A stretch of DNA of 29,273 bases, taken from assembly GCA_964417935.1 (NCBI GenBank), contig CAYQKF010000061.1, forward strand, positions 1-29,273, written 5' to 3'. Of the stretch, positions 23,179 to 29,273 are shown piece by piece (within the stretch, counting starts at the first letter, position 1; each line of letters starts with the position of its first letter). The stretch is from NIOZ-UU13 sp964417935. GTDB taxonomy: Bacteria; Planctomycetota; Phycisphaerae; Sedimentisphaerales; Anaerobacaceae. Made by a program: the position numbers and the translations under genes. Below the pieces are notes generated by a model. The model did not search any database. It saw only the letters and a list, made by a program, of their open reading frames with translations, and was not told the DNA's origin.

Positions 23179-25100
23179 CTTTTCGTTAAGGCCTGTTTCG
23201 GGGCCTGTCTCTGAATTGTATTCTTCTCCAGGGCTATTATTCTGTCGAGCAGTTGCAGTTGCTCGTCAAGGCCCAACTTTCCTATCTCCTGCATTGCCTT
23301 TACCCGGGCGAGCACGGCGTCTGCATGGTGCTCTGTTACGTTTGCTTTTCGCTCTTCAGCCCGGCCCAAATCGGCTGCAATCTTTGCCTGTTTGAGCTGC
23401 TCGGTAGTCTCTCTGACCTTCGCCTCATGTGCCCGCGCTTGCGTTTGCTGCTGCTCGGCCTGCTGGATTAGTTGTTTGAACTTGTCCTTGAGTTGCATGG
23501 GCATCATCTCAAAGACGACGCTCCAGGGAATGACGTGCCCTTCATTCATTCCTGCCGCCATCTGCTTAAGATGCAGTATCTCCACGTAAGCCGTCTGACG
23601 TTGAGTTTCGGTGAGAATGCCCTCCTGGGGCACGATGTCGTAACGACTGAGGTCTGCTGCGTAGAAGTCAGGGGCGGGCGACTCGTTGATTATCCTCTGA
23701 ATTTTGTTCGGCTTATAGTTGGCCTGTATGAGTTTAATCAGCTTGAACCCCAATTGTTTCTTGCTGAATCGCAGATTATCAAACAAGTCCTGCAGGGCGA
23801 CCAAGGCGGCCCCCTGACGCAATTTCATAAGATAGCCCGACATCTGTGCCTTCAATTCTTCATTGCCGAATATCGAATCGTTCACCCCCGCGATGTCGTT
23901 AATGAAGCCCTGCAAGTCCCTGTTGAGCTGGAATAGACCTTGAGGTATGTCCGGGGGTTGGCGTCGTATCACCTTCTTCGCGGATAACGCACCTTCTTTG
24001 AACCAAATACCCTGGCCCTGGCCTGATGCGTGTATATCATCTGGATTAACGAGTGTGTTTTCTTCCGCGTCAATCCCGGTGGACACTTGGCTATCAATCA
24101 TATCGAGAATCTTCGAGATTCGTTTCGAAACCTCTCTCTGCGGGTCCCGGGTGGGCCGAACAATACCCTGCATCTTCTTGGCCATATCGTCATATTCGGG
24201 ATACCAAAAGCCGGAGACCAATATAAACGGATGGTCGTCGATACCGTTCGGGTCGGGCCCTTTGTGGATACACCTGCCGTTGATGAAGGCGGAGAATGTA
24301 ACGGTGTCCTTGTAATCGTCGTAAGATGTTAATTGAAGCGGATATTGTGAAAGTACCGCATCCAGCTCCTCCTGTTTGCCCGTCCAGATAAACTGCTTGC
24401 CGCTTTGACGATTGGCTAAGTACTTGACCTTCTTCGTAGTTTGTTCCCAGAAGGTCGAGTAGTTGCATCTCTTATCATCGTCTCGGCCCCGATAGGCGGC
24501 GAAGGGGAGCTCCTGACCGCCGGCCATCTTGGCGTACTCCTCCACTCTCTCCTCTTTGCCCGGTAGTAATGTCTTTACATCGCTGATGAGCATCCCCTCT
24601 TCATGGATGATTATGTAGCCGCAATCCGAGAGGTCGCGCTTGAAGAAGTGAGGGTCGAGGAGGAATTTGTTGTAAGGTTTCCTTGCGAACTGAATATCGC
24701 CCCGGCGGTCGAAATAGAGCTCGACAAGATTGGCGCCGGTAATGAGTGCCCCCAGTTCAAAGGCGTCGCTCATAACCTCATAGCCGTGATTGTTCTCCAT
24801 CAACGGCATCACAAGGCCGGTGAGCTGAGATGTTACCTTCTCATCACTGCCCTCCTGCGGGCCAATCTTCAGAGCCAACCGGTTCTTGCGCTCATAACCA
24901 GTGATCATCTTGACGATACGGCGGGTGATATTGAAATTCAGGATCTCCCTGTTCTGATCTTCAAACTTCGCTCTGTCCGCCGCGGTCCAGGGGTCGTCAA
25001 TGGTGTACTTGAAATCCTTGTGGGCCTCGGCAATCCACGGAAACCACGCATCGTAAGCGTCGTTGAAGGCACTATCAAAGTCTTTTTCCTTGTCGTCCAT
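23175..25100 (-). CDS. Portal protein, P22-like (641 aa)
   Basis: The order is that of P22-type portals: N-terminal helices (FNDAYDAWFPWIAEAHKDFK), the wing and stem region (NRRIV-type NITRRIVKMITGYERKNR), VRPTRDPQREVSKRISKIL and a SGYLMKLRQG segment. It ends in a long Gln/Ala/Glu-rich coiled-coil barrel (QQAEQQQTQARAHEAKVR to the end). The dodecamer would form the DNA gate at one head vertex and dock the terminase. It is encoded after TerL, with a terminator just upstream. The start uses GGGAAAG. Confidence 0.85.
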   Translation of the reverse strand: MDDKEKDFDSAFNDAYDAWFPWIAEAHKDFKYTIDDPWTAADRAKFEDQNREILNFNITRRIVKMITGYERKNRLALKIGPQEGSDEKVTSQLTGLVMPLMENNHGYEVMSDAFELGALITGANLVELYFDRRGDIQFARKPYNKFLLDPHFFKRDLSDCGYIIIHEEGMLISDVKTLLPGKEERVEEYAKMAGGQELPFAAYRGRDDDKRCNYSTFWEQTTKKVKYLANRQSGKQFIWTGKQEELDAVLSQYPLQLTSYDDYKDTVTFSAFINGRCIHKGPDPNGIDDHPFILVSGFWYPEYDDMAKKMQGIVRPTRDPQREVSKRISKILDMIDSQVSTGIDAEENTLVNPDDIHASGQGQGIWFKEGALSAKKVIRRQPPDIPQGLFQLNRDLQGFINDIAGVNDSIFGNEELKAQMSGYLMKLRQGAALVALQDLFDNLRFSKKQLGFKLIKLIQANYKPNKIQRIINESPAPDFYAADLSRYDIVPQEGILTETQRQTAYVEILHLKQMAAGMNEGHVIPWSVVFEMMPMQLKDKFKQLIQQAEQQQTQARAHEAKVRETTEQLKQAKIAADLGRAEERKANVTEHHADAVLARVKAMQEIGKLGLDEQLQLLDRIIALEKNTIQRQAPKQALTKR

Positions 25101-25110
25101 AACTTTCCCA

Positions 25111-25145
25111 AATAAAAAAGCCCAACAGGATAAATCCCATCGGGC
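25111..25145 (-). terminator. Intrinsic terminator before the portal gene
   Basis: On the minus strand GCCC...GGGC encloses GGAT..ATCC, giving an almost continuous stem that includes G-U pairs, followed by TTTTTTATT. It ends only ~10 bases before the portal ATG, so portal mRNA depends on read-through or antitermination unless a promoter was missed. Confidence 0.6.
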
Positions 25146-25176
25146 ATCTCTTTGTAGAGGCAGTCCGAACTATTTT

Positions 25177-25383
25177 TTACATCTGGCGGAAATGCTCCCG
25201 CCAATTACCATCTAAGTCTCCAATCCACATATCATTGATAACGCCGTTGTGGACGTGGACGGTCAGCTTGAAATCTTCCTCATGATACTGAACCCCTTCG
25301 CGTAAAAACTTGTCTCTCAACCATGAGCATAGTGTAGCACATACAGAAGGGTTGGTCAAGTTATTCTCTCGGTCTGGGCTCAT
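25177..25383 (-). CDS. Small hypothetical protein (68 aa)
   Basis: Opens MSPDRENNLTNPSVCATLCS and then has a VQYHEEDFKLTVHVHNGVI strand pair and DGNWREHFRQM at the end. It begins 2 bases after the previous stop and probably relies on coupling. No family was recognised. Confidence 0.5.
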   Translation of the reverse strand: MSPDRENNLTNPSVCATLCSWLRDKFLREGVQYHEEDFKLTVHVHNGVINDMWIGDLDGNWREHFRQM

Positions 25384-25385
25384 TT

Positions 25386-25715
25386 TTACTCTAAGTCATT
25401 TATCGGCAAGCACTTCTGAGCGTCTTTAACGGCGTCAACGGCACCCTTGATATTCCTTCTCGCCACTTGAGTACAGGTCAAGGTGCGAGATTCAACTCGT
25501 TTGTATCGTCGTTGAAATCTTGCCTGCCTGACCCAAACATCCCCCTCCTTCTCTTGACGTGATTGTTTCGGACAGGAGTCGGAACTTACCATTCCTCTGC
25601 AATTTACTATCCCAGTACCGGCACACCACGAACAAACAATCTGTTTTGTTGGCGGGTTCCTAAGCACCAAACCAAGCAATTTTTGTATCTTAGTAACATC
25701 TTTGTCTGCTGCCAT
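25386..25715 (-). CDS. Small zinc-knuckle-like protein (109 aa)
   Basis: Contains VCSWCAGTGIVNCRG, a CxxCxGxGxxxCxG arrangement like one half of a DnaJ-type zinc finger, followed by another Cys (SSDSC) and a basic helix-rich tail. It starts at a TAATG overlap preceded by AAGGAGAAGG. The start region is repeated before the terminase gene (27590-27610). Function unknown. Confidence 0.6.
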   Translation of the reverse strand: MAADKDVTKIQKLLGLVLRNPPTKQIVCSWCAGTGIVNCRGMVSSDSCPKQSRQEKEGDVWVRQARFQRRYKRVESRTLTCTQVARRNIKGAVDAVKDAQKCLPINDLE

Positions 25716-25729
25716 TAGTCCTTCTCCTT
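25709..25729. repeat. 21-bp direct repeat at a translation start, copy 1
   Basis: It covers the ribosome site, stop and start codon (AAGGAGAAGGACTAATGG on the minus strand) of the zinc-knuckle gene. It is identical over 21 bases to 27590-27610. A shorter relative (GGAAGGACTAATG) occurs at the start of the gene at 28026. Confidence 0.75.
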
Positions 25730-25951
25730 CCGAGCATCAGTTTCATCTACATCAAGCGGCCCGAGGATGGAGTCGAAGTCGCTGAGTTTGCACCAGATGT
25801 TGTGAGAGGTGGAAACCTCAAATTCGTTTGTATCGGGATAAGCATATTTGATTTTGTGATTGCCGACCAAATGAGGAGCCTGTCCCAGCCTTTGCGTAAA
25901 ACTATACCACTTGCCAACCACCAAATCTTCTACTCTCTTTATGACTTTCAT
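25715..25951 (-). CDS. Small hypothetical protein (78 aa)
   Basis: The start is the ATG at 25951, with GGAGAG at 8 bases; an in-frame start 10 codons earlier is weaker. The sequence MKVIKRVEDLVVGKWYSFTQ, then FEVSTSHNIWCKLSDFDS, suggests a small beta-barrel. The C terminus is acidic then basic (DVDETDARKEKD). An overlapping GTG frame (25948-26028) encodes a possible 26-residue helical peptide just upstream. Confidence 0.6.
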   Translation of the reverse strand: MKVIKRVEDLVVGKWYSFTQRLGQAPHLVGNHKIKYAYPDTNEFEVSTSHNIWCKLSDFDSILGPLDVDETDARKEKD

Positions 25952-26015
25952 CTTATGCTCTCCGATGCAGTCTCTTTCCAATACTCAATCTGTGATTTCA
26001 ACTGCTCGTTTTCGG

Positions 26016-26126
26016 TTACGGCAACCACTTATCGTTATGGCCACTGAATACCCACATATAAAATGACACGACGGTTCTCCATGAAATTATCAAATAACCA
26101 ACCAATATGATTGAAACATACTTCAT
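26016..26126 (-). CDS. Tiny single-membrane-helix peptide (36 aa), possible gene
   Basis: MKYVSIILVGYLIISWRTVV opens a 36-residue ORF with one hydrophobic helix and a polar tail. A weak GAAAAG lies before the ATG. It sits right after the large terminase gene. Very small membrane peptides near terminase genes can be lysis-related, but nothing here proves that. Confidence 0.35.
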   Translation of the reverse strand: MKYVSIILVGYLIISWRTVVSFYMWVFSGHNDKWLP

Positions 26127-26136
26127 AACTTTTCAA

Positions 26137-27579
26137 TTACCTACGAATGTGCTTTTCCCATATCTCTTTAGATTCTTCGGCTGTCATACCCCCGGAGCTT
26201 ATCTTTTTGACCGCCATCGAGGCGTATCGTACCATGTCCGCTGCGTGATCCGTGCCATCTTTATCCGGCACGCCCGTAAAGACCGGGGCATCTTCCGTGC
26301 TCATCTGCTTGTTCTTGCACTCGTGATAAGCCTGCATACATTCTATCAAATGTGCACAGTTTGTCTTGTGAAATCTGCATACGTCTAAAAATTGCCGTGT
26401 CCGCTCAATGCCTTCGTTTACGCTGCGCTCACGGGGCAAAGCCTTAACATTGAACTTGAATCGCTTTAGCGTATCGAGAGATGTCTGGCCGGTGATTACC
26501 CGCGTGGCGTTCGAGTCCATATCACAGGGGACGAATATGTCACCGTATCTGTAACCGTATTGCTTCTCGTATTCGTCAAACAATCGAACATATTCTTCTA
26601 TACCCCGGCCAGAATCCTCATAGTAATTGACGAAGTTGACGTTCGTTCCGATTACCTGAAAAAATCCGATGGCCGTGGTATAGCCGACATCCTCGACTAT
26701 ATGAACGGGATAATTCGGGTTGTGGTCTAACATATCAGTTATGCGGCCCTTCTTCTCAAGCTCGGCCATCTTTCGGCCGTAATAAGCACCCTCAGCACCC
26801 CTCTCCGAGATGCCCCCCAGAACGCGGACCCTGTATGGGTCCGAGTCCTTGCCGTACTTGAGCCGGATTCGCGTCTCATACTCTCTGCCATAAACGCCGG
26901 GGATGACCTGTCGGCCTGTCTTGAAGTTGGGAGAGTCGAGAACCGATATATTTATGTGATGCCAGGTGGGGTCTCTCAGGGCCGTGGGGAAGTCACCGAA
27001 CTTACTCGTAGGGTTGCCTTGCGCCAAGACCCTCTTAAACGGCGCCCCGATATGCTCAATCGCCCGCCATATCTCTGGCAAGACCGCCGCACCCTCGTCT
27101 ATGATGATTAAAACGTGCTCGTTGTGAATCCCTTGGAGTCGCGTGGCCTCTTGAGTGACTGTATCCGGCCGGGTGGATATCCCGATAGCGTACCATATCA
27201 CACCCGTTTCGGCCTGCATATCGAGCATCACTGTCGTAAGTTTGCCGCCGAGAGGTACCCTGGCGTTTGCGTGGGCCGCCCGTATCTCACGCCATAACAG
27301 GTTCTTGACCTGGTGGGCCGAAGGCGCAAGAGTGACTACCGTCGATGGATAATAACAGTACAGGAACGTCAGGGCTATCCGACCGGCTCCATAAGTTTTA
27401 CTCAATCCATGGCCCGCCCCGACGGCCGTCCTCTCATTGTCCCGGACCGAATCGTTTACCTCCCTCATCTTGGACCAGAGATGCTTAGGGTCCACGTCCA
27501 GGGCGTGGGTCATAAACCAACTGTAATCCTCGCGCCCCCGCTTGACGAAATCTAAGATTTCAGCAGTCTTTTCAGCCAT
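26137..27579 (-). CDS. terL: Terminase large subunit (480 aa)
   Basis: ATP-dependent DNA-packaging motor and headful or end-cutting nuclease. The ATPase has a Walker A-like loop GAGHGLSKT (54-62), Walker B VLIIIDE (D161, E162) and coupling motif AQGNPT (186-191). The RNase-H-fold nuclease has acidic residues in VEDVGYT (D297), PCDMDSNA (D353, D355) and DHAADMVRY (D448). The residue before the Walker lysine is Ser rather than the usual Gly. Length is normal. TerS is encoded upstream, separated by three small genes; the portal gene follows. The start has a poor ribosome site, while a strong one upstream serves a 14-codon out-of-frame ORF (27552-27596). Confidence 0.93.
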   Translation of the reverse strand: MAEKTAEILDFVKRGREDYSWFMTHALDVDPKHLWSKMREVNDSVRDNERTAVGAGHGLSKTYGAGRIALTFLYCYYPSTVVTLAPSAHQVKNLLWREIRAAHANARVPLGGKLTTVMLDMQAETGVIWYAIGISTRPDTVTQEATRLQGIHNEHVLIIIDEGAAVLPEIWRAIEHIGAPFKRVLAQGNPTSKFGDFPTALRDPTWHHINISVLDSPNFKTGRQVIPGVYGREYETRIRLKYGKDSDPYRVRVLGGISERGAEGAYYGRKMAELEKKGRITDMLDHNPNYPVHIVEDVGYTTAIGFFQVIGTNVNFVNYYEDSGRGIEEYVRLFDEYEKQYGYRYGDIFVPCDMDSNATRVITGQTSLDTLKRFKFNVKALPRERSVNEGIERTRQFLDVCRFHKTNCAHLIECMQAYHECKNKQMSTEDAPVFTGVPDKDGTDHAADMVRYASMAVKKISSGGMTAEESKEIWEKHIRR

Positions 27580-27589
27580 AGCTTACTTT

Positions 27590-27610
27590 CTGCCATTAGT
27601 CCTTCTCCTT
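27590..27610. repeat. 21-bp direct repeat at a translation start, copy 2
   Basis: Identical to 25709-25729. Here its ATG (27596) opens only a 14-codon ORF, MAESKLWLKRLLKS, that overlaps the terminase start in another frame. Confidence 0.75.
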
Positions 27611-27611
27611 A

Positions 27612-27713
27612 CTAATCCTTTAGGGCTCGGATAAACTGCAAAATGCCACCAATTAACGCTACCGAGCCAAGCATTATCATTGCTATTCCTATTGATTCAA
27701 CAAACTCGGCCAT
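27612..27713 (-). CDS. Tiny membrane peptide (33 aa), possible gene
   Basis: MAEFVESIGIAMIMLGSVAL continues to IGGILQFIRALKD. It has a single hydrophobic helix with an acidic N end and basic C end, and AGGA before the ATG. The layout resembles very small holin-like or membrane-associated phage peptides. It lies directly upstream of the terminase gene. Function unproven. Confidence 0.45.
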   Translation of the reverse strand: MAEFVESIGIAMIMLGSVALIGGILQFIRALKD

Positions 27714-27765
27714 TATTCCTGCTCTTTCATTCTCATTCTTTAATGCTATCCAATAAATCTGGTCT

Positions 27766-28026
27766 TTATGTTGTCTTGTAAGTCATTGCTCCCTGCCTTA
27801 TAAGGTCGAGTGCTTTTTCGTAACCGGCATTGCTCTTTTGTGCAACTAAATGCGTCAGAAATTCAGCCGCCATCATCAACATCTTAAATTCTTTACCTTC
27901 TTCAATCTCGCCTATAAATACCTTTACTTTGCCTCGACCAGTTAATTCTACAGAGTCAAACACCTTGATTGAGATGTCACCAAATGGCTGCAAACCATCT
28001 TCCAAGCCGTCCGTTTCTTCATACAT
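27766..28026 (-). CDS. Small hypothetical protein (86 aa)
   Basis: Starts in a TAATG overlap preceded by GGGGAAGG. The first half (DISIKVFDSVELTGRGKVKVFIGEIEEG) is beta-like, the second (KMLMMAAEFLTHLVAQKSNAGYEKALDLIRQG) helical. No family was recognised. Confidence 0.65.
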   Translation of the reverse strand: MYEETDGLEDGLQPFGDISIKVFDSVELTGRGKVKVFIGEIEEGKEFKMLMMAAEFLTHLVAQKSNAGYEKALDLIRQGAMTYKTT

Positions 28027-28196
28027 TAGTCCTTCCCCTGCTTTCTCAACCGCTCACATTCGAGCTTGAATTGTTCCTTGTCGAATAAAAGTTGTGCTAT
28101 TATTTGGCGGCATCGCTGGCTATCATCAGCTTCGCTGTGAGATACTCTCATAAACTCGGTGATTTCATCCTGTGATATTCTGGGACAAAGATTCAT
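28026..28196 (-). CDS. Small helical protein (56 aa)
   Basis: MNLCPRISQDEITEFMRVSH opens a mostly helical, charged protein ending LRKQGKD. It starts 6 bases after the TerS stop and its own stop overlaps the next ATG (TAATG). This coupling on both sides supports it as a real gene. Confidence 0.6.
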   Translation of the reverse strand: MNLCPRISQDEITEFMRVSHSEADDSQRCRQIIAQLLFDKEQFKLECERLRKQGKD

Positions 28197-28202
28197 TTGC
28201 CA

Positions 28203-28721
28203 TCATTTCTTCTCCTTCATCGCCTCGTGTAGGGCCCCGGCCAAAGTTAAAGTGCCCTCGAACTTTTCAGTAAAGAGTTTGTGCCTCTTGCCCAGCAATT
28301 CAAGTGCCTTGAGCTTGTCGTGCAACTTGAGACGGATGTATCTGTGCCCCTTCTTTGAAACATGCTCAGAGACCTCCGTTAAGGCCGCCAGTTTGCCCTC
28401 TGTGAGCTCATCGGAGCTTTTGAAGCTAACACCACCCTTGTTGAAGCTCAAATAGTCCCTGATGTTCGAGAAACCCAGTTTTTCAAGCTCGGCAATGATA
28501 TCATCAGCAGTCTTTTCGGCCCGCATAGTGGCCCTTTGACCCAATTTCCTCAGATATGCCTTGCATTGTGGTTTGTTCAGGGTTCTCGACGCCTCCTCAA
28601 TGAGTGTTGCACCCCTGCACTTAGAACCAGCCAACTTGTACGCCTTGGCCTGATTCGGCTTCTTCATCGAGTGGTAGATTTCGCATGTCCGCCTCTGCAA
28701 AATTGTGAGCTTACGTGCCAT
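28203..28721 (-). CDS. terS: Terminase small subunit (172 aa)
   Basis: The N-terminal helix-turn-helix-like region (LTILQRRTCEIYHSMKKPNQAKAYKLAGSK), EASRTLNKPQCKAYLRKL and the long C-terminal helices (KLHDKLKALELLGKRHKLFTEKFEG) match the Terminase_2 small-subunit pattern. It recognises the packaging site and loads TerL. A GTG lies one codon before the ATG; the ATG is preferred because AAGGG is otherwise too close. It is the first gene of the late operon, with a promoter directly upstream. Confidence 0.88.
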   Translation of the reverse strand: MARKLTILQRRTCEIYHSMKKPNQAKAYKLAGSKCRGATLIEEASRTLNKPQCKAYLRKLGQRATMRAEKTADDIIAELEKLGFSNIRDYLSFNKGGVSFKSSDELTEGKLAALTEVSEHVSKKGHRYIRLKLHDKLKALELLGKRHKLFTEKFEGTLTLAGALHEAMKEKK

Positions 28722-28729
28722 CACCCTTG

Positions 28730-28757
28730 ATTATAGCAGAAAACGGGCTGTTCTCAA
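28730..28757 (-). promoter_or_regulatory. Extended -10 promoter for the late operon
   Basis: On the minus strand TTGAGA (28752-28757), 16 bases, then TGCTATAAT (28730-28738), a perfect extended -10. Only 8 bases separate it from the terS ATG, so the transcript would start at or a few bases before the start codon. Confidence 0.65.
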
Positions 28758-28801
28758 ACAATCCCCTCTGCTCGGCTCAATCTGTACGTAATTGAGTTGT
28801 T

Positions 28802-29100
28802 TCATTTACTTTCCCAAAGACCTTTCGCCTTTTCAACTGCGTCCAAAAGCAAGGCGAGGGAGTCTTTAGTTGCTTTTGCCGCCTCCTCCGCCGACATTGC
28901 CGCCGCCGCCGCCGCCGACATTGCCGCCTCCGCCGCCAGCCACACCTCCACCGCCCCCGCCGCCTGTGCCTCTGTAGTACCGTAACCCGCTTTTCCTTGG
29001 CCATATCGTTACTCGTTACCTTTTTCAGCTCGTAAAGTAGAAACTTTAATCCATAATTATCCAGCCGGATTTTCCGGTAAAAATCTTCGTTCGTAAGTAT
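28802..29100 (-). pseudogene. Frame-broken small gene or remnant
   Basis: Bases 29100-28980 read, after a TAG, as protein-like sequence with no ATG at its head (TNEDFYRKIRLDNYGLKFLL, then YELKKVTSND). From about 28980 this frame becomes Arg-only low complexity, while the -1 frame becomes protein-like (TEAQAAGAVEVWLAAEAA ... KDSLALLLDAVEKAKGLWES, stop at 28802). A one-base loss near 28980-29008 would join them into a ~95-residue helical protein. It could be a decayed gene, an assembly error in the GC-rich repeat, or a real frameshift. Confidence 0.4.
28878..28937. repeat. GCC-rich triplet repeat tract
   Basis: Runs of GCC/GCG triplets with two copies of GCCGACATTGCC. In the -1 frame of the broken gene it encodes an alanine-rich helix (AAMSAAAAAAMSAEEAA). 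Slippage or assembly errors are likely here. Confidence 0.8.
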
Positions 29101-29149
29101 CTACAAACAAAAGAGTTACAGAAATTTTCAAAAAAATCGAATTTTTCCC

Positions 29150-29178
29150 TTGACCTTCTGGTATTTTGCGTGTAGTAT
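29150..29178 (+). promoter_or_regulatory. Divergent plus-strand promoter
   Basis: TTGACC (29150-29155), 17 bases, TAGTAT (29173-29178), with TG right before the -10. It resembles the promoter of the antisense HNH gene. It drives the plus-strand gene starting at 29234. Confidence 0.6.
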
Positions 29179-29233
29179 TATGCTTGTGATTGACGATAAT
29201 GATAATGACAAGTATTTTTGAAAGGGTAAAAAA

Positions 29234-29273
29234 ATGAAAAACTATGAACTGACAAAAACGCAAACCGATTTAC
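29234..29273 (+). CDS. Start of a plus-strand gene, cut by the window edge
   Basis: ATG with AAAGGG 7 bases upstream and a promoter at 29150-29178. Only MKNYELTKTQTDL is visible. It is divergent from the late operon, so it probably belongs to an early or regulatory transcript. No family can be named. Confidence 0.6.
   Translation, partial: MKNYELTKTQTDL

Noticed and set aside
28777..29004. Arg-rich 75-codon ORF starting at the ATG at 29004
   Set aside because: Past the first ~10 codons it is the wrong frame of an Ala-coding GCC repeat; the protein-like signal moves to the -1 frame.
29057..29263. Minus-strand 68-codon open frame at the right end
   Set aside because: It lies across the divergent promoter and the start of the plus-strand gene, with low-complexity Ile/Val/His sequence.
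1..29273. CRISPR arrays, tRNA or rRNA genes, integrase, anti-CRISPR or defence operon
   Set aside because: No regularly spaced repeats, no recognisable tRNA or rRNA sequence and no matching protein motifs were seen on reading both strands.

Overview
The window is the virion-assembly half of a short-tailed (podovirus-like) double-stranded DNA phage or prophage, probably a metagenome scaffold, since it carries a 100-N join. Almost every gene lies on the minus strand, in the usual late-gene order when read right to left: small terminase, large terminase, portal, scaffold, N4-gp56-type major capsid protein, adaptor, P22 gp10-like tail hub, fibre-like proteins, then large internal/ejection proteins. 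No tape-measure, sheath or tail-tube gene is visible, which fits a short tail. No replication, integrase or clear lysis gene is present. A plus-strand gene beginning at the right edge behind its own promoter suggests that the early region lies outside the window.

Layout, right to left. 29273-28730: start of a divergent plus-strand gene, a frame-broken remnant with a GCC-rich tract, and an extended -10 promoter beside terS. 28721-23175: TerS, TerL, portal and a cluster of tiny genes, with a terminator just before the portal gene. 23178-20736: a small HNH protein, seven small genes and the scaffold. 20720-18494: major capsid protein, a nearly canonical ParB-binding (parS) palindrome, a probable decoration protein and a large hairpin terminator. 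18403-14117: beta-helix protein, adaptor, LamG-like secreted protein, another signal-peptide protein, a fibre and a small protein. 14116-13428: a plus-strand HNH cassette with its own promoter and a structured leader. 13427-9402: small structural protein, tail hub, small protein and a fibre with a signal peptide. 9206-7253: a lipoprotein-like segment fused in frame to an HNH endonuclease, then a PurD-like ATP-grasp protein. 7195-27: terminator, a tiny basic peptide, a GNAT-like protein, a protein with an S74 chaperone domain, and two internal virion proteins.

The genes are tightly packed with TAATG or ATGA overlaps and clear Shine-Dalgarno sequences, so the late region is probably a few long transcripts punctuated by three intrinsic terminators (about 25111, 18897 and 7156).

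The host cannot be fixed from this sequence. The LamG protein (signal peptide followed by an AHYRMNDN start) resembles, from memory, secreted proteins of Planctomycetota and other environmental bacteria. Sec signal peptides imply a bacterial host with ordinary export. This is weak inference. The points most worth a second look are the parS-like site behind the capsid gene, the export signals on proteins encoded in the virion module, the PurD-like protein with substituted metal-site residues, and the self-contained antisense HNH cassette.
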